This document shows, piece by piece, positions 35,679-45,328 of a DNA stretch of 64,000 nt. The position numbers and the translations under genes are program-made. The notes beneath the pieces are model-generated. The model did no database searches. It was not told where the DNA came from and saw only the letters and a list, made by a program, of their open reading frames with translations. Numbering within the stretch: position 1 is the first letter of the stretch; each line of letters opens with the position of its first letter. Location: assembly GCA_050250755.1 (NCBI GenBank), contig JBFWOB010000021.1, positions 1 through 64,000 of the forward strand, given 5' to 3'. The DNA comes from Ga0077555 sp050250755 (lineage in GTDB: Bacteria; Pseudomonadota; Alphaproteobacteria; Rhizobiales; Hyphomicrobiaceae).

Positions 35679-36742
35679 CGACCCCTGCCCTCCGCATGGT
35701 GCCCCAGTCAGGGTCTCCGCTCCTTTCGGTTAAAGGACTGGTCAAGCATTTCCCCGTGGGCCAGACTCTGTTCAGCCGCGGCGCACTCGTGCGCGCGGTC
35801 GATGGCATCGACTTCGATGTCATGCCCGGCGAGACGCTCGGCATTGTCGGCGAGTCCGGCTGCGGCAAATCCACGTGCGCCCGTCTCGTCATGCATCTCA
35901 TGCAGCCGACGTCGGGCAAAATGCTGTTCGACGGCAAAATGGTAGGCTCGTCCGAACTGCCGATGAAGGAGTTTCGTCGCCAGGTGCAGATGGTCTTCCA
36001 GGACAGCTACGCTTCGCTCAACCCGCGGCTGCCGACGGAAAGCTCCATCGCATTCGGCCCCGAGGTGCACGGGCTCAGCCGCCGGGCTGCCATCGATCGC
36101 GCGCACGATCTTCTGCGGCGCGTCGGGCTCGAGCCGTCACGCTTCGCCGGACGCTATCCGCATGAGCTTTCGGGCGGCCAGCGCCAGCGCGTGAACATCG
36201 CCCGCGCCCTTGCCTTCGAGCCGAAGCTGCTGATCCTCGACGAAGCCGTGTCTGCCCTCGACAAGTCTGTCGAGGCGCAGGTGCTCAACCTGCTGCTCGA
36301 TCTGAAGGATGACTTCAAACTCACGTACATCTTCATCAGCCACGACCTCGACGTCGTGCGCTTCATCTCCGACCGCGTGCTCGTCATGTACCTCGGCCGG
36401 ATATCCGAGTTGGGTCCATCAGCCTCCGTTCTCGAGCAGCCGACACATCCCTATACGCAAGCGCTGCTGGCCTCCGTGCCGAACATGGATCCTGCTGCGC
36501 GCGTCACCGAGGCGCCCCTCGCGGGCGATCCGCCCAACCCCATCAACCCGCCGACCGGGTGCCGCTTCCATCCGCGCTGCCGTCTTGCCGAGGACATCTG
36601 CAGCCGCATGGAGCCGCACCTCGATCAGCACGCGGGCGATCACTTCGTTGCGTGCCACGCTGCTATTCCGGGGTCCGGCCACAGCCATGCTCCTGCGCGG
36701 GGACGCCCTGAAACAAAACGAGCTGCAAAGGTTACGTCATGA
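35675..36742 (+). CDS. peptide-type ABC importer ATPase (DppF/OppF-like)
   Basis: 355 aa from ATG 35675, overlapping the permease stop by 4 bases. It begins SPLLSVKGLVKHFPVGQTLFS, the OppF style. Walker A GESGCGKST, Q-loop FQDSYASLNPR, signature ELSGGQRQRV, Walker B LLILDEAVSALD and His switch SHDLDVV are present. The C-terminal oligopeptide-transporter region has the usual Cys pattern (GCRFHPRC, DICSRMEP, VACH). The stop overlaps the next start. Confidence 0.94.
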   Translation: MTTPALRMVPQSGSPLLSVKGLVKHFPVGQTLFSRGALVRAVDGIDFDVMPGETLGIVGESGCGKSTCARLVMHLMQPTSGKMLFDGKMVGSSELPMKEFRRQVQMVFQDSYASLNPRLPTESSIAFGPEVHGLSRRAAIDRAHDLLRRVGLEPSRFAGRYPHELSGGQRQRVNIARALAFEPKLLILDEAVSALDKSVEAQVLNLLLDLKDDFKLTYIFISHDLDVVRFISDRVLVMYLGRISELGPSASVLEQPTHPYTQALLASVPNMDPAARVTEAPLAGDPPNPINPPTGCRFHPRCRLAEDICSRMEPHLDQHAGDHFVACHAAIPGSGHSHAPARGRPETKRAAKVTS

Positions 36743-37755
36743 CGCAGGCCGCAACCGCTTTCGCTCCGTCGCGCGAGGCTTCGGCCGCCCCACTCGTCGA
36801 CGTAAAAGACCTGACCGTCGAGTTCCGAACAGGTCGCTCGAGTGCCATCCGCGCCGTCAACGGTGTCAACCTCAAGCTCGAGCGCGGTGAGGTGCTGGCA
36901 TTGCTGGGCGAATCGGGCTCCGGCAAGAGTGTCACGCTTCGCGCCCTCATCCGCCTCAACCCCGAGAACAAGACCAAGGTCGGCGGCCAGATTCATGTCG
37001 GCGGCATCGATGTCTCGACGCTCGCGCCGCGGGCCTTGCAGGACTTCCGCGGCAGCGTTGCGTCGATGATCTTCCAGGACCCGGGCCTCGCGTTCGACCC
37101 CGTCTACCGCGTCGGCGATCAGATCATCGAAACGGTCATGCGCCACAAGGGCGTGTCACGTGCCGCAGCCAGAAAGCGCGCCCTCGATCTTTTCGAGCAG
37201 GTTCGCATTCCATCACCGGAGCGGCGTCTCGACGCTTATCCGCACGAACTCTCCGGCGGGATGCGGCAGCGGGCTATGATCGCGCTCGCGCTCTCCTGCG
37301 ATCCCGAGGTGTTGCTGGCCGACGAGCCGACGACCGCGCTCGACGCAACGGTGCAGATCCAGATTCTGCTTATTCTGCGCGAATTGCAGCGCGACCTCGG
37401 TCTCACGGTCATTTTCGTGACGCACGACATCGGCGTCGCCGTGCAGGTGGCGGACCGCATCGCCGTAATGTACGCGGGGCGGATCGTGGAGACGGGCTCG
37501 GTCCAGGAAGTGATCGCGAACGCGCGGCACCCCTATACGCTTGGCCTGCTCTCGACGCGCGCGCATGGCGGACGTCTCTCGGGACGCAGGCTTCCGACCA
37601 TTCCCGGCAATCCGCCCGATCTCGCCAATCTGCCGCCCGGCTGCCCGTTCGCCCCGCGCTGCAACTTGGCCGAGGGGCGTTGCTACGAGATTGATCCGGG
37701 ACCGACCCAGTTGGGTCCCGAGCACTACGCCCGCTGTCTCAAGGTGACGGCCTGA
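36739..37755 (+). CDS. peptide-type ABC importer ATPase (DppD/OppD-like)
   Basis: 338 aa. Begins APLVDVKDLTVEFRTGRSSAIRAVNGV. Walker A GESGSGKSV, FQDPGLAFDPV, signature ELSGGMRQRAMIA, Walker B VLLADEPTTALDAT and VTHDIGV. The C-terminal Cys motif (GCPFAPRCNLAEGRC) is intact. With the preceding ATPase it forms the heterodimer that powers the importer. It is the last gene of the operon; a small hairpin without a T-run lies at 37786-37809. Confidence 0.94.
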   Translation: MTQAATAFAPSREASAAPLVDVKDLTVEFRTGRSSAIRAVNGVNLKLERGEVLALLGESGSGKSVTLRALIRLNPENKTKVGGQIHVGGIDVSTLAPRALQDFRGSVASMIFQDPGLAFDPVYRVGDQIIETVMRHKGVSRAAARKRALDLFEQVRIPSPERRLDAYPHELSGGMRQRAMIALALSCDPEVLLADEPTTALDATVQIQILLILRELQRDLGLTVIFVTHDIGVAVQVADRIAVMYAGRIVETGSVQEVIANARHPYTLGLLSTRAHGGRLSGRRLPTIPGNPPDLANLPPGCPFAPRCNLAEGRCYEIDPGPTQLGPEHYARCLKVTA

Positions 37756-37861
37756 CCGTTGTTCCGCAGGCAGAGCCGAGTTTCGGGGCACGCCAGGGAG
37801 CGCGTGCCCTCACCGCAGGGGAAGAGCCGGCAGCCGGCCCGTCCGTCGGGTCGCGCTTCGG

Positions 37862-38869
37862 TCACCGCACGTTGATGACGATCTTCCCGAGATGCGTCTG
37901 GCTTTCCATGTGCTTGTAAGCTTCGCGCGCCTGCTCGAAACCGAACGTGGCATCGATCACCGGCTTCAGCTTGTGCGCTTCAATCGCCTGAACCATGTCG
38001 AGGAACATGCGCCGCGAACCGACGTAGATGCCCTGCATGTGAATGGATCGTCGCATGAACAACGCCGGGTCGATCTGCCCGCCGTGCATCGCGCCGATGA
38101 GCGCAATCTTCCCGGCGATGCGCGTCGCGTTGACGGTCTTGGGCAGGTTCTTGGCTCCCGTCACTTCGACGGCGAGATCGACACCGCGCCCCTTCGTCGC
38201 CTCGAGCACCGCGTCCTCCCAATCCGGATGATTGCGATAGTTCACGGTCACGGTTGCCCCGAGCGCGCGGGCCTTCGCGAGCTTTTCGTCGGATGACGAG
38301 GTGATGATCGTCCGCGCGCCCATCATGGTTGCGAACTGCAGCGCGAAGATCGAGACGCCGCCGGTGCCCAGCAGCAGAACCCAGTCACCAGCCTTCGTGC
38401 GGCCCGTCTCGACGATGGCATTCCAGGCCGTCAACGCGGCGCACGGCAGCGTGGCTGCTTCGGCGAAACTGAGATGCTCGGGCACCGGCACCACTCCGTC
38501 AGCCCGCAGCACCGCCTCTTCGGCGAGCACACCATCGAGTGCTCCACCGAGCGCACTCGCCATCGCCTCAGCCGAACATTGCCCGTCCGTCCAGCGCTGA
38601 AAGAAGCAAGACGCCACCCGGTCACCGGCCTTGACGCCCGTCACACCGGGGCCAACCGCAATCACCTCGCCGGTGCCATCAGAATTGGGCACGCGCGGGT
38701 AGGGTAGCTTCCGTCCGACCGGATCGTTGATCGTCAGATAATCGCGATAGTTGATCGCATTGGCGTGGATGCGGACAGCCACCTCACCAGGCCCCGGCGT
38801 GCGCGATTGCGTTTCATTCAATTGCAGTGCCTCAATGCCGCCGTCCGACACGATCTGCCACGCTCTCAT
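37862..38869 (-). CDS. zinc-independent MDR oxidoreductase (quinone-oxidoreductase-like)
   Basis: 335 aa. GroES-like N-terminal domain with NAINYRDYLT (where zinc-dependent enzymes carry Cys), PNSDGTGEVIAVGPGVTGVKAGDRV, and a Rossmann domain with LLGTGGVSIFALQFAT. It lacks the zinc ligands, so it is an NADPH-dependent reductase type. Its start overlaps the trmFO stop (ATGA), so it is the downstream member of a two-gene unit. Substrate unknown. Confidence 0.87.
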   Translation of the reverse strand: MRAWQIVSDGGIEALQLNETQSRTPGPGEVAVRIHANAINYRDYLTINDPVGRKLPYPRVPNSDGTGEVIAVGPGVTGVKAGDRVASCFFQRWTDGQCSAEAMASALGGALDGVLAEEAVLRADGVVPVPEHLSFAEAATLPCAALTAWNAIVETGRTKAGDWVLLLGTGGVSIFALQFATMMGARTIITSSSDEKLAKARALGATVTVNYRNHPDWEDAVLEATKGRGVDLAVEVTGAKNLPKTVNATRIAGKIALIGAMHGGQIDPALFMRRSIHMQGIYVGSRRMFLDMVQAIEAHKLKPVIDATFGFEQAREAYKHMESQTHLGKIVINVR

Positions 38870-40287
38870 GCTGTCCTCTTGGTTTTTTGTGAGTTGTTGG
38901 GATCGAGTTCCACCCAGCGCGCCAGATCAGCGAGTGCGCGTTCCGCCGTCGCCCGCCGTTTTGCCGCTGCCTTGTCCTTGCCCTTGATCCGCTGCCCCTC
39001 GACATCGCGCTGCGGCACATCGATTGGCGGGAACAGGCCAAAATTCACATTCATCGGCTGGAACGACCGCGCGCCTCCACCATCGCTCGCGGCAAGATGC
39101 CCGCCGGTGATGTGCCCTAGCAACGCGCCGAGCGCTGTGGTCGGGGGCGGCGGTGCCAGCGTGCACCCCAGCCGCTCGGCGGATGCAAATCGTCCCGCCA
39201 CAAGGCCAATTGCAGCGCTCTCGACGTAACCCTCGACACCTGTGATCTGGCCGGCGAACCGCAATCGCGGCAGCGCTTTCAGCCGCAGCCCCGCATCGAG
39301 CAATTTCGGGCTGTTGAGGAAGGTGTTTCGATGCAAGCCGCCAAGCCGGGCAAATTCCGCCTGTTCGAGGCCCGGGATCATTCGGAAAATGCGCTTCTGC
39401 TCGCCATGCCGGAGCTTCGTCTGGAAGCCGACCATGTTCCAGAGCGTGCCAAGCGCGTTGTCCTGCCGGAGTTGCACGACGGCCCAGGGGCGCTCGCCCG
39501 TCCTCGGATCGGCGAGGCCCACGGGCTTCATCGGACCGAAGCGCAGCGTATCGCGCCCGCGCTCCGCCATCACCTCGATCGGCAGACAGCCGTCGAAATA
39601 AGGCGTGCCTTCCCACTCTTTGAATTCGGTCTTGTCGCCGGCGAGCAACGCGTCGATGAACGCTGCGTACTGTTCGCGGTTCATGGGGCAATTCAGATAG
39701 TCCGCGCCCGTGCCGCCCGGCCCCGACTTGTCGTAGCGCGACTGCTTCCAGGCAATGTCGAGATTGACCGAGTCGACATATACGATCGGCGCAATCGCAT
39801 CGAAGAACGCCAGTTCGTCCTCGCCCGATAGCGCGCCGATGGCTTCGGCCAATGCCGCTGACGTCAACGGTCCGGTCGCGACGATGACGCTATCCCACGA
39901 GTCCGGCGGCAGCCCGCGCACCTCGCCACGCTCGATGGTCACCCGCGGGTGCGCTTCGAGCCGCTGCGTGACCTCCGCGGAAAAGCCGTCGCGGTCAACG
40001 GCCAGTGCTCCGCCAGCCGGAAGCTTGTGCCGATCCGCGGCAGCCATGATGAGCGAGCCGAGCCGGCGCATCTCCTCATGCAGCAGCCCGACGGCATTTG
40101 CCGACCAATCGTCCGCTCGGAACGAGTTGGAGCAGACAAGCTCGGCCAAACCGTCCGTCTGGTGCGCCTCAGTCTTCACCTCGGGCCGCATCTCGTGCAG
40201 CACCACCGGCACGCCAGCCTCCGCGGCCTGCCAGGCAGCCTCCGAGCCTGCGAGCCCACCGCCGATGATGTGAATAGGGTTCGTCAT
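38866..40287 (-). CDS. trmFO: folate-dependent tRNA (uracil-54-C5)-methyltransferase, FADH2-oxidising
   Basis: 473 aa. The FAD-binding start IHIIGGGLAGSEAAWQAAEAGVPVVLHEMRP, then TEAHQTDGLAELVCSNSFRADD, FFDAIAPIVY, a LNCPMNREQYAAF segment and GQITGVEGYVESAA. All are diagnostic of TrmFO, which makes ribothymidine-54 in the T-loop using methylenetetrahydrofolate. The gene overlaps the downstream oxidoreductase by 4 bases. Confidence 0.96.
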   Translation of the reverse strand: MTNPIHIIGGGLAGSEAAWQAAEAGVPVVLHEMRPEVKTEAHQTDGLAELVCSNSFRADDWSANAVGLLHEEMRRLGSLIMAAADRHKLPAGGALAVDRDGFSAEVTQRLEAHPRVTIERGEVRGLPPDSWDSVIVATGPLTSAALAEAIGALSGEDELAFFDAIAPIVYVDSVNLDIAWKQSRYDKSGPGGTGADYLNCPMNREQYAAFIDALLAGDKTEFKEWEGTPYFDGCLPIEVMAERGRDTLRFGPMKPVGLADPRTGERPWAVVQLRQDNALGTLWNMVGFQTKLRHGEQKRIFRMIPGLEQAEFARLGGLHRNTFLNSPKLLDAGLRLKALPRLRFAGQITGVEGYVESAAIGLVAGRFASAERLGCTLAPPPPTTALGALLGHITGGHLAASDGGGARSFQPMNVNFGLFPPIDVPQRDVEGQRIKGKDKAAAKRRATAERALADLARWVELDPNNSQKTKRTA

Positions 40288-40343
40288 GGCGATGGTTTAG
40301 GTCGGATCGCGGTGCGGGTCGAGCCCGTCACATTTTCGGAGGC

Positions 40344-41393
40344 CTACCCCAGCAGATAAGCTCGCCGGGCGGTGCCGGCAAAGAGATCGGCCTTCTCGTC
40401 GGCTGAACAGCCCGACGCGATGCGTTTGAACGCGTTGTAAAGCGCCTTGTAGCCTATCCCCATCTTGTCGACCGGGAAGTTGCTCTCGAACTGGCAACGG
40501 CTCGGACCGAAGATCTCGATGCAGGGCTCGATCCATGGCCGCCAGTGCCGCGCCAGTTCTTCCGACGAGGGCGGCGTATCGATCACGCGATAGTCGTAGG
40601 AGGCGAGCCGCATCATCATGCCGCCAAGCTTGACCGAGACGTTCGGGCACTTGGCGATTTCCGGTAGATGCCGCCGCCATTCCTTCGCCACCTCGTCGAG
40701 CTTGCCCGTATAGGGGCCGTAGCCGAGCGGCATGCCTGTATGGTTCATGATGATGTTGGCTTCGGGCACCGCGCGGGCGAGGTCGAGCAGGTCCTGGTGC
40801 TGGTTGTGATAAACGAGTGCGTCGAGCGACAGCCCCATGCGACTCAGGCGTCGAAGCCCGTCACGGAAATCTTCCCGCGCGTAGTGCGCTTTGCCATATC
40901 CCTGGTGGTTGTTGCCGATCACCGGGTCCTCGTGCCAACCGGCTGAGTTGCGCACGCCGCGGAAGCGTCCACGTCCCGCTTCGACCATCGCCGCCAGAAC
41001 GGGCTCCACGCGCGCGCCGAGCGTCAGATCCGCGTTACCGACGATCCCTTGTGCGACGCGCGCCTTTCCTGGAAACCGCCGGTCGCTTTCCTCGGCGAGC
41101 TTGGCGACTGTCTCGACCTCGCCGACCGCCTTCATCTCCTCCGGGCCGTCCGGGCGATAGCTGAAATGGCAATCGATGAAGACCGTCGCTTCCACGTTAT
41201 GCCCGCTGCCGAGGTCGGCGTGCAGTTCCTCCAGCATGTAGCGCCCGCGTCCTGGCGTCTCCCAGACGTGATGATGCGTGTCGACGATCGGCAATCCAGG
41301 CTCGATCACATCCTCGGGCGGCGCGCGGTCGAGCCAATCCTGGCGCGGCGGAAAAATGCGGCCGTAGGCGGTCGGTGTCGTGCTGCTGCTCAT
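40344..41393 (-). CDS. amidohydrolase (TIM-barrel, amidohydrolase-2 family)
   Basis: 349 aa. N-terminal metal motif VDTHHHVWE, then FIDCHFSY, ALVYHNQHQDLLDLARAVPEANIIMNHTG with metal-site histidines, and a C-terminal Asn/Asp strand (SRCQFESNFPVDK) where the family usually has a catalytic Asp. Members are lactonases or decarboxylases of small acids. It stands alone; the substrate is not clear. Confidence 0.88.
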   Translation of the reverse strand: MSSSTTPTAYGRIFPPRQDWLDRAPPEDVIEPGLPIVDTHHHVWETPGRGRYMLEELHADLGSGHNVEATVFIDCHFSYRPDGPEEMKAVGEVETVAKLAEESDRRFPGKARVAQGIVGNADLTLGARVEPVLAAMVEAGRGRFRGVRNSAGWHEDPVIGNNHQGYGKAHYAREDFRDGLRRLSRMGLSLDALVYHNQHQDLLDLARAVPEANIIMNHTGMPLGYGPYTGKLDEVAKEWRRHLPEIAKCPNVSVKLGGMMMRLASYDYRVIDTPPSSEELARHWRPWIEPCIEIFGPSRCQFESNFPVDKMGIGYKALYNAFKRIASGCSADEKADLFAGTARRAYLLG

Positions 41394-41572
41394 GGACTGA
41401 TCCCCTCATGTGGAGTGATCGATTGATGCCTGAAACCGAAGCCTGCCACCGCTTCGCCGACCGGTCCACCATCGTCATCGACCACGCGCGCCTTGCGGAT
41501 GCTCCAATCGGCCGGCTAGCTTTGACGACCCCGCAGAACAACTGCCGGGACAATAACCCAAGGAGGAAGCCC

Positions 41573-42025
41573 ATGCGTCTCACGCGTCGCGAGATCGCTC
41601 TCGCAGGAAGCGCGGCGTTGATGGTGTCGTCGGTCGGCGTTGCCGCACGTGCCGAAAGTGCCGACGAGGCCAGCGTCGCCGCGGCTGTGGAGGCCCTTCG
41701 CGTGGCCATCGTCAAGGCGGACAAGGCGAAGCTTACCGAGCTCGCCCATGAGAAGCTCGCCTATTGCCATTCGAGCGGCAAGCTCGAAACCAGGGACGAG
41801 TACGTGACGGCGTACACCAACGGCAAGAACACCTACAAAAACCTCACGCTGGCTGACCATCAGAACATCGTTGCCGGCAATAATGCCATTGCTCGACATA
41901 CTTTCGCGGCCGAGATCGACCGCGGCGGCGGCAAGGTGGACAACATCAAGATCGGCATTACGCAGGTCTGGGTGAAGGAGAACGGCGCCTGGAAACTGCT
42001 CGCGCGCCAGGGCTACAAGATCTGA
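41573..42025 (+). CDS. exported SnoaL/DUF4440-like protein
   Basis: 150 aa from ATG 41573, preceded by AAGGAGGAAGC. The Tat-like start MRLTRREIALAGSAALMVSSVGVAARAE suggests export. The mature part follows the NTF2-like pattern: EALRVAIVKADKAKLTELAHEKLAYCHSSGKLETRDEYV, then GITQVWVKENGAWKLLARQGYKI at the end. Such proteins bind small ligands or act as minor enzymes. Function unassigned. Confidence 0.85.
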   Translation: MRLTRREIALAGSAALMVSSVGVAARAESADEASVAAAVEALRVAIVKADKAKLTELAHEKLAYCHSSGKLETRDEYVTAYTNGKNTYKNLTLADHQNIVAGNNAIARHTFAAEIDRGGGKVDNIKIGITQVWVKENGAWKLLARQGYKI

Positions 42026-42152
42026 CGAACCACGAGTCGACTGCACCGCATGACGAAAGCGGTGCAGCCGGCATTCTCGATCATCAGTCTGCGCTATGGA
42101 GCGAATCGCTCGCCTGCTACGCCTCGGTGAGGCCAATGGTGGAGCGGGCGAC

Positions 42153-42797
42153 ATGCGGGGATGGCTGACAGCAGCATTTCTGTGTTTACTTGCTGCCGGC
42201 TGCACGCACGTGCGCACAGGTTCGGTCGACCGCCATTTTGCCGACTTCAATATTCGTGAGCCGCATGGCAACACCGTCTATGTCTGCCACGCCTACGGGT
42301 GCAAACTGCAGACCCACTTCCGCTTTACTGACCAGGACATCGCCGCGCTTTCCCGGTTGATGAAGACGACGCGGAAAGATGGTTCCGCCGCCGAGGAGCG
42401 CCGCGCCATTGCCTATGCCATTGGGTGGATGGAGCGTCGCACCGGCGATGTCATCGGCACCAAAAGCGATCGTCCGGGGTTCGATTTCATGGGCCCAGGT
42501 GATCCGACGCAGCAAGATTGCGTGGACGAGGCGTCCAATTCCACGAGCTATCTCTTGGTGCTCGCCAACAACAAACTTCTGCGACACCACACCATCGGCA
42601 CGCCCTTCGCCAAGGAGAACCCTCTCCGCGGCCTCGCCGGCTGGGTTCACTGGACAGCCGTCATCCGCGAGACTGCAACCGGTCAGACATGGGCGGTCGA
42701 TAGCTGGGTCGGCGCAAACGGCGAGAATCCGGCCATCGTCGAAACGGAGAAGTGGTACATCTCCGGTCTCGACAAGCTTCCTCCTGGACTTCGGTAG
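42153..42797 (+). CDS. lipoprotein of unknown function
   Basis: 214 aa from ATG 42153, preceded by GGAG; an ATG at 42096 would place extra residues ahead of the signal. Signal with a lipobox (LLAAGC, Cys near residue 16), so it should be anchored as a lipoprotein. The mature part includes VYVCHAYGCKLQTHFRFTDQDI, DFMGPGDPTQQDCVDEASNSTSYLLVLANN, HHTIGTP and WVHWTAVI. The Cys/His/Asn pattern hints at a papain- or transglutaminase-like fold, but I do not assert it. Confidence 0.8.
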   Translation: MRGWLTAAFLCLLAAGCTHVRTGSVDRHFADFNIREPHGNTVYVCHAYGCKLQTHFRFTDQDIAALSRLMKTTRKDGSAAEERRAIAYAIGWMERRTGDVIGTKSDRPGFDFMGPGDPTQQDCVDEASNSTSYLLVLANNKLLRHHTIGTPFAKENPLRGLAGWVHWTAVIRETATGQTWAVDSWVGANGENPAIVETEKWYISGLDKLPPGLR

Positions 42798-42848
42798 AAC
42801 GGTGCTCCGAAAGCAGCGTGCTGGGTCTTGGCTGCGTTTGACGCCGGC

Positions 42849-44231
42849 TTACAGGATCCGCTCCGCTTTCGCCCAGTCCAAGGCCCGATCGAGCGCACGT
42901 TCGAGGATGTCGAACATCGCGTTGATTTCGTCGTCCTTGATAACGAGCGGCGGACAAAGGGCGATCGTATCCCCAGCCACGGCTCGGCAAATCAGGCCCT
43001 CCTCCTGAGCGATCGCCGCAACCTTGGCGCCGACGCCCTTCTTGAGATCGAACGGTACGCGCGTGTCCTTGTCGCGCATCAGCTCGATACCGGCGATCAA
43101 CCCGACGCCGCGCGTTTCACCCACCAGAGGATGGTCATTGAGTTTCTCCAGCCGCGCCTTGAACGTCGGCGCCACCTTCTGCACATGGCCGACGATGTTG
43201 ATCCGGTCGTAGATCTCGAGCGTCTTCACGGCTACTGCCGCCGCAACCGGGTGACCGGAATAGGTAAAGCCGTGCGCAAAAACGCCGAGCTTCTCGCTTT
43301 CGTCGACCAGCGCCTCGTAGACTGGCTCCGACACAGTGACAGCGCCGAGCGGCATGTAGGCCGACGTGATCGCCTTCGCCATCGTGATGCTGTCGGGTTT
43401 GATGTCGAATGTCTCACAGCCGAACATCCGGCCCGTGCGCCCGAACCCGCAGATCACCTCGTCTGCAATCATCAGCACGTCGTAGCGGCTGAGCACCGCC
43501 TGCATCTTCGGGAAATAGCCTTTCGGCGGCACGATAACGCCGCCTGCCCCCATCACCGGCTCCGCGATGAAGGCGGCAACGGTATCGGGTCCTTCAGAGA
43601 GGATCAGCTCTTCAAGATCGCGCGCCATACGGTCGGCGAATTCATCCTCGGTCTCACCCGGCGCCCCGTTGCGATAGAAGTGCGGCGCCGACGTGTGCAG
43701 CACGCGTGCCATCGGCAGATCGAAATCGGCATGAAAAACCGGCAGTCCGGTTAGGCTCGCGGTCGCGATCGTCGTGCCGTGATAAGCTCGCTGGCGACTG
43801 ATGATCTTCTTCTTTTTTGGCTTGCCGCGCGCGTTGTTGTAGTACCAAGCCAGCTTGATCTGGGTATCGTTGGCCTCACTGCCGGAACTCGTGAAGAAAA
43901 TCTTCGACGCGGGCGCCGGCACCATTTCCTTCAGCTTTTCCGCCAGTTGAATCGCGGGCTCGTGGCTGCGTCCGCCAAACAGATGCGAGAACGAGAGCTT
44001 CTGCATCTGCTCGTACGCGGCCTCGATCAGCTCGGCATTGCCATAGCCGAGACCTGTGCACCAGAGTCCGGCCAAGCCTTCAATGTAGCGCTTGCCGCTC
44101 GAATCCCAGATATGGACACCTTCGGCCCGATCGAGAATCAGTGGACCGCTCGCTCTGTGGGCGGCCAGATTCGTTGTCGGATGCAGTAGGGCCTCAACGT
44201 CACGCGCTGCGAAATTTGTGAGCGTACTCAT
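42849..44231 (-). CDS. class III aminotransferase (omega-amino acid type)
   Basis: 460 aa. PLP-dependent: SSGSEANDTQIKLAWYYNN, the cofactor Asp257 in ADEVICGFGRTG, and Schiff-base Lys286 in ITMAKAITSAYMPLGA. The overall pattern (GLAGLWCTGLGYGN, PVFHADFDLPMARVLHT) is that of omega-amino-acid:pyruvate or putrescine/GABA-type transaminases. It would move an amino group from a terminal amine to pyruvate or another keto acid. It is not in an operon. Confidence 0.92.
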   Translation of the reverse strand: MSTLTNFAARDVEALLHPTTNLAAHRASGPLILDRAEGVHIWDSSGKRYIEGLAGLWCTGLGYGNAELIEAAYEQMQKLSFSHLFGGRSHEPAIQLAEKLKEMVPAPASKIFFTSSGSEANDTQIKLAWYYNNARGKPKKKKIISRQRAYHGTTIATASLTGLPVFHADFDLPMARVLHTSAPHFYRNGAPGETEDEFADRMARDLEELILSEGPDTVAAFIAEPVMGAGGVIVPPKGYFPKMQAVLSRYDVLMIADEVICGFGRTGRMFGCETFDIKPDSITMAKAITSAYMPLGAVTVSEPVYEALVDESEKLGVFAHGFTYSGHPVAAAVAVKTLEIYDRINIVGHVQKVAPTFKARLEKLNDHPLVGETRGVGLIAGIELMRDKDTRVPFDLKKGVGAKVAAIAQEEGLICRAVAGDTIALCPPLVIKDDEINAMFDILERALDRALDWAKAERIL

Positions 44232-44353
44232 GGCGGCCGACCTGTCTTTTGGCGTCTCAATCCATTATAGGTCGTCGCGTCCGAGGCGACACGGGAAATT
44301 CGTTCGCGCACCGTGCGCCCCTCTCAGGCGGCCGCCCGCTCGAATGAGGCGCT

Positions 44354-45328
44354 ATGCACGACGCCCCCACGTTCAGGAGTCCACTCGCGCGCTGGTCGCG
44401 AACGCTGGCCGTGTTCAGCGTGCAGCTCGTCATCGTGGCGATCGTCCTGCACCGCCTCCTTTCGCTGCCGACCCCCGTCGCCCTGGGCATCTTCCTGGTT
44501 GCGCTGATAGGCGCGGCGGTTGCCGTTGTGCTGGCGCTCGGGTCGTTCATCGCCATCTGGCGCGATGGCCGTGTCGGCGCCTTGAGCGCGACGATCGGTC
44601 TGTTCTTTGGGCTTGGCCTGCTGGCATGGCCAGCCAGCCTCATACCGCTCGCCCGAAGCTTGCCTGCCATCCACGACATCACCACGGACCCGGCCGCTCC
44701 ACCGTCGTTCGTGACGCTCGCATCACAGCGAACAGGGCTGGCCAATAGTGCCGCCTATGCCGGCGCTTCGACTGCCAAGCTGCAGCTCGCAGCTTATCCC
44801 GACATCCGCCCCGTTATCGTTTCACGCGCTGTCGGTGATACCTGGGATGCACTGGATGAGACAGCAAAACGCCTGCACTGGCATGTCATGAGCGAGACGC
44901 CGCCGAAAGACGGGCAGCCCGGCTATATCGAGGCCGTCGACCGCACACTTGTGCTCGGCTTTTATGACGATGTGGTCGTTCGGGTCGATGGAGACGCCCA
45001 TGAGACGCGCATCGACGTACGGTCTGCCTCGCGCTACGGAAAGCACGACTTCGGGCGCAACGCGAAGCGTGTTCGCGAGCTCTTTGCCGAACTGAAGATT
45101 CGTCTCGAGGAGACGGTTAGCGGCGTCGATCGTCCCCACCGGCGCCGCGGCCGCGAAAAGGCAGTGCCTAAGCGAGGGAAAGGTTCTCCGGTTGCGCGGC
45201 AGGACCAGAAGCCTTCACAAGGCCGCGCTCGACGAGGCTCTCAACGTGAGCTGCGACAGACAGCGACGCAGCCCGGACGAGCCTCGGATCGAGACCGCGA
45301 TAGACCGTCTCGACGATCGCAGCAATAG
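44354..45328 (+). CDS. DUF1499 membrane protein with an extended basic tail
   Basis: 324 aa. Three N-terminal membrane segments (about 19-38, 42-66 and 78-98), then a DUF1499-type domain (YPDIRPVIVSRAVGDTWDALDETAKRLHWHVMSE ... GFYDDVVVRV ... RIDVRSASRYGKHDFGRNAKRVREL). The last about 55 residues are a low-complexity Arg/Gln/Ser tail read from the antisense of the MBL gene, which the ORF overlaps by 161 bases. The true end may once have been near 45160. Function unknown. Confidence 0.85.
   Translation: MHDAPTFRSPLARWSRTLAVFSVQLVIVAIVLHRLLSLPTPVALGIFLVALIGAAVAVVLALGSFIAIWRDGRVGALSATIGLFFGLGLLAWPASLIPLARSLPAIHDITTDPAAPPSFVTLASQRTGLANSAAYAGASTAKLQLAAYPDIRPVIVSRAVGDTWDALDETAKRLHWHVMSETPPKDGQPGYIEAVDRTLVLGFYDDVVVRVDGDAHETRIDVRSASRYGKHDFGRNAKRVRELFAELKIRLEETVSGVDRPHRRRGREKAVPKRGKGSPVARQDQKPSQGRARRGSQRELRQTATQPGRASDRDRDRPSRRSQQ

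Noticed and set aside
37786..37809. Hairpin after the peptide-importer operon
   Set aside because: 8-bp stem with no T-run on either side, so I do not call it a terminator.
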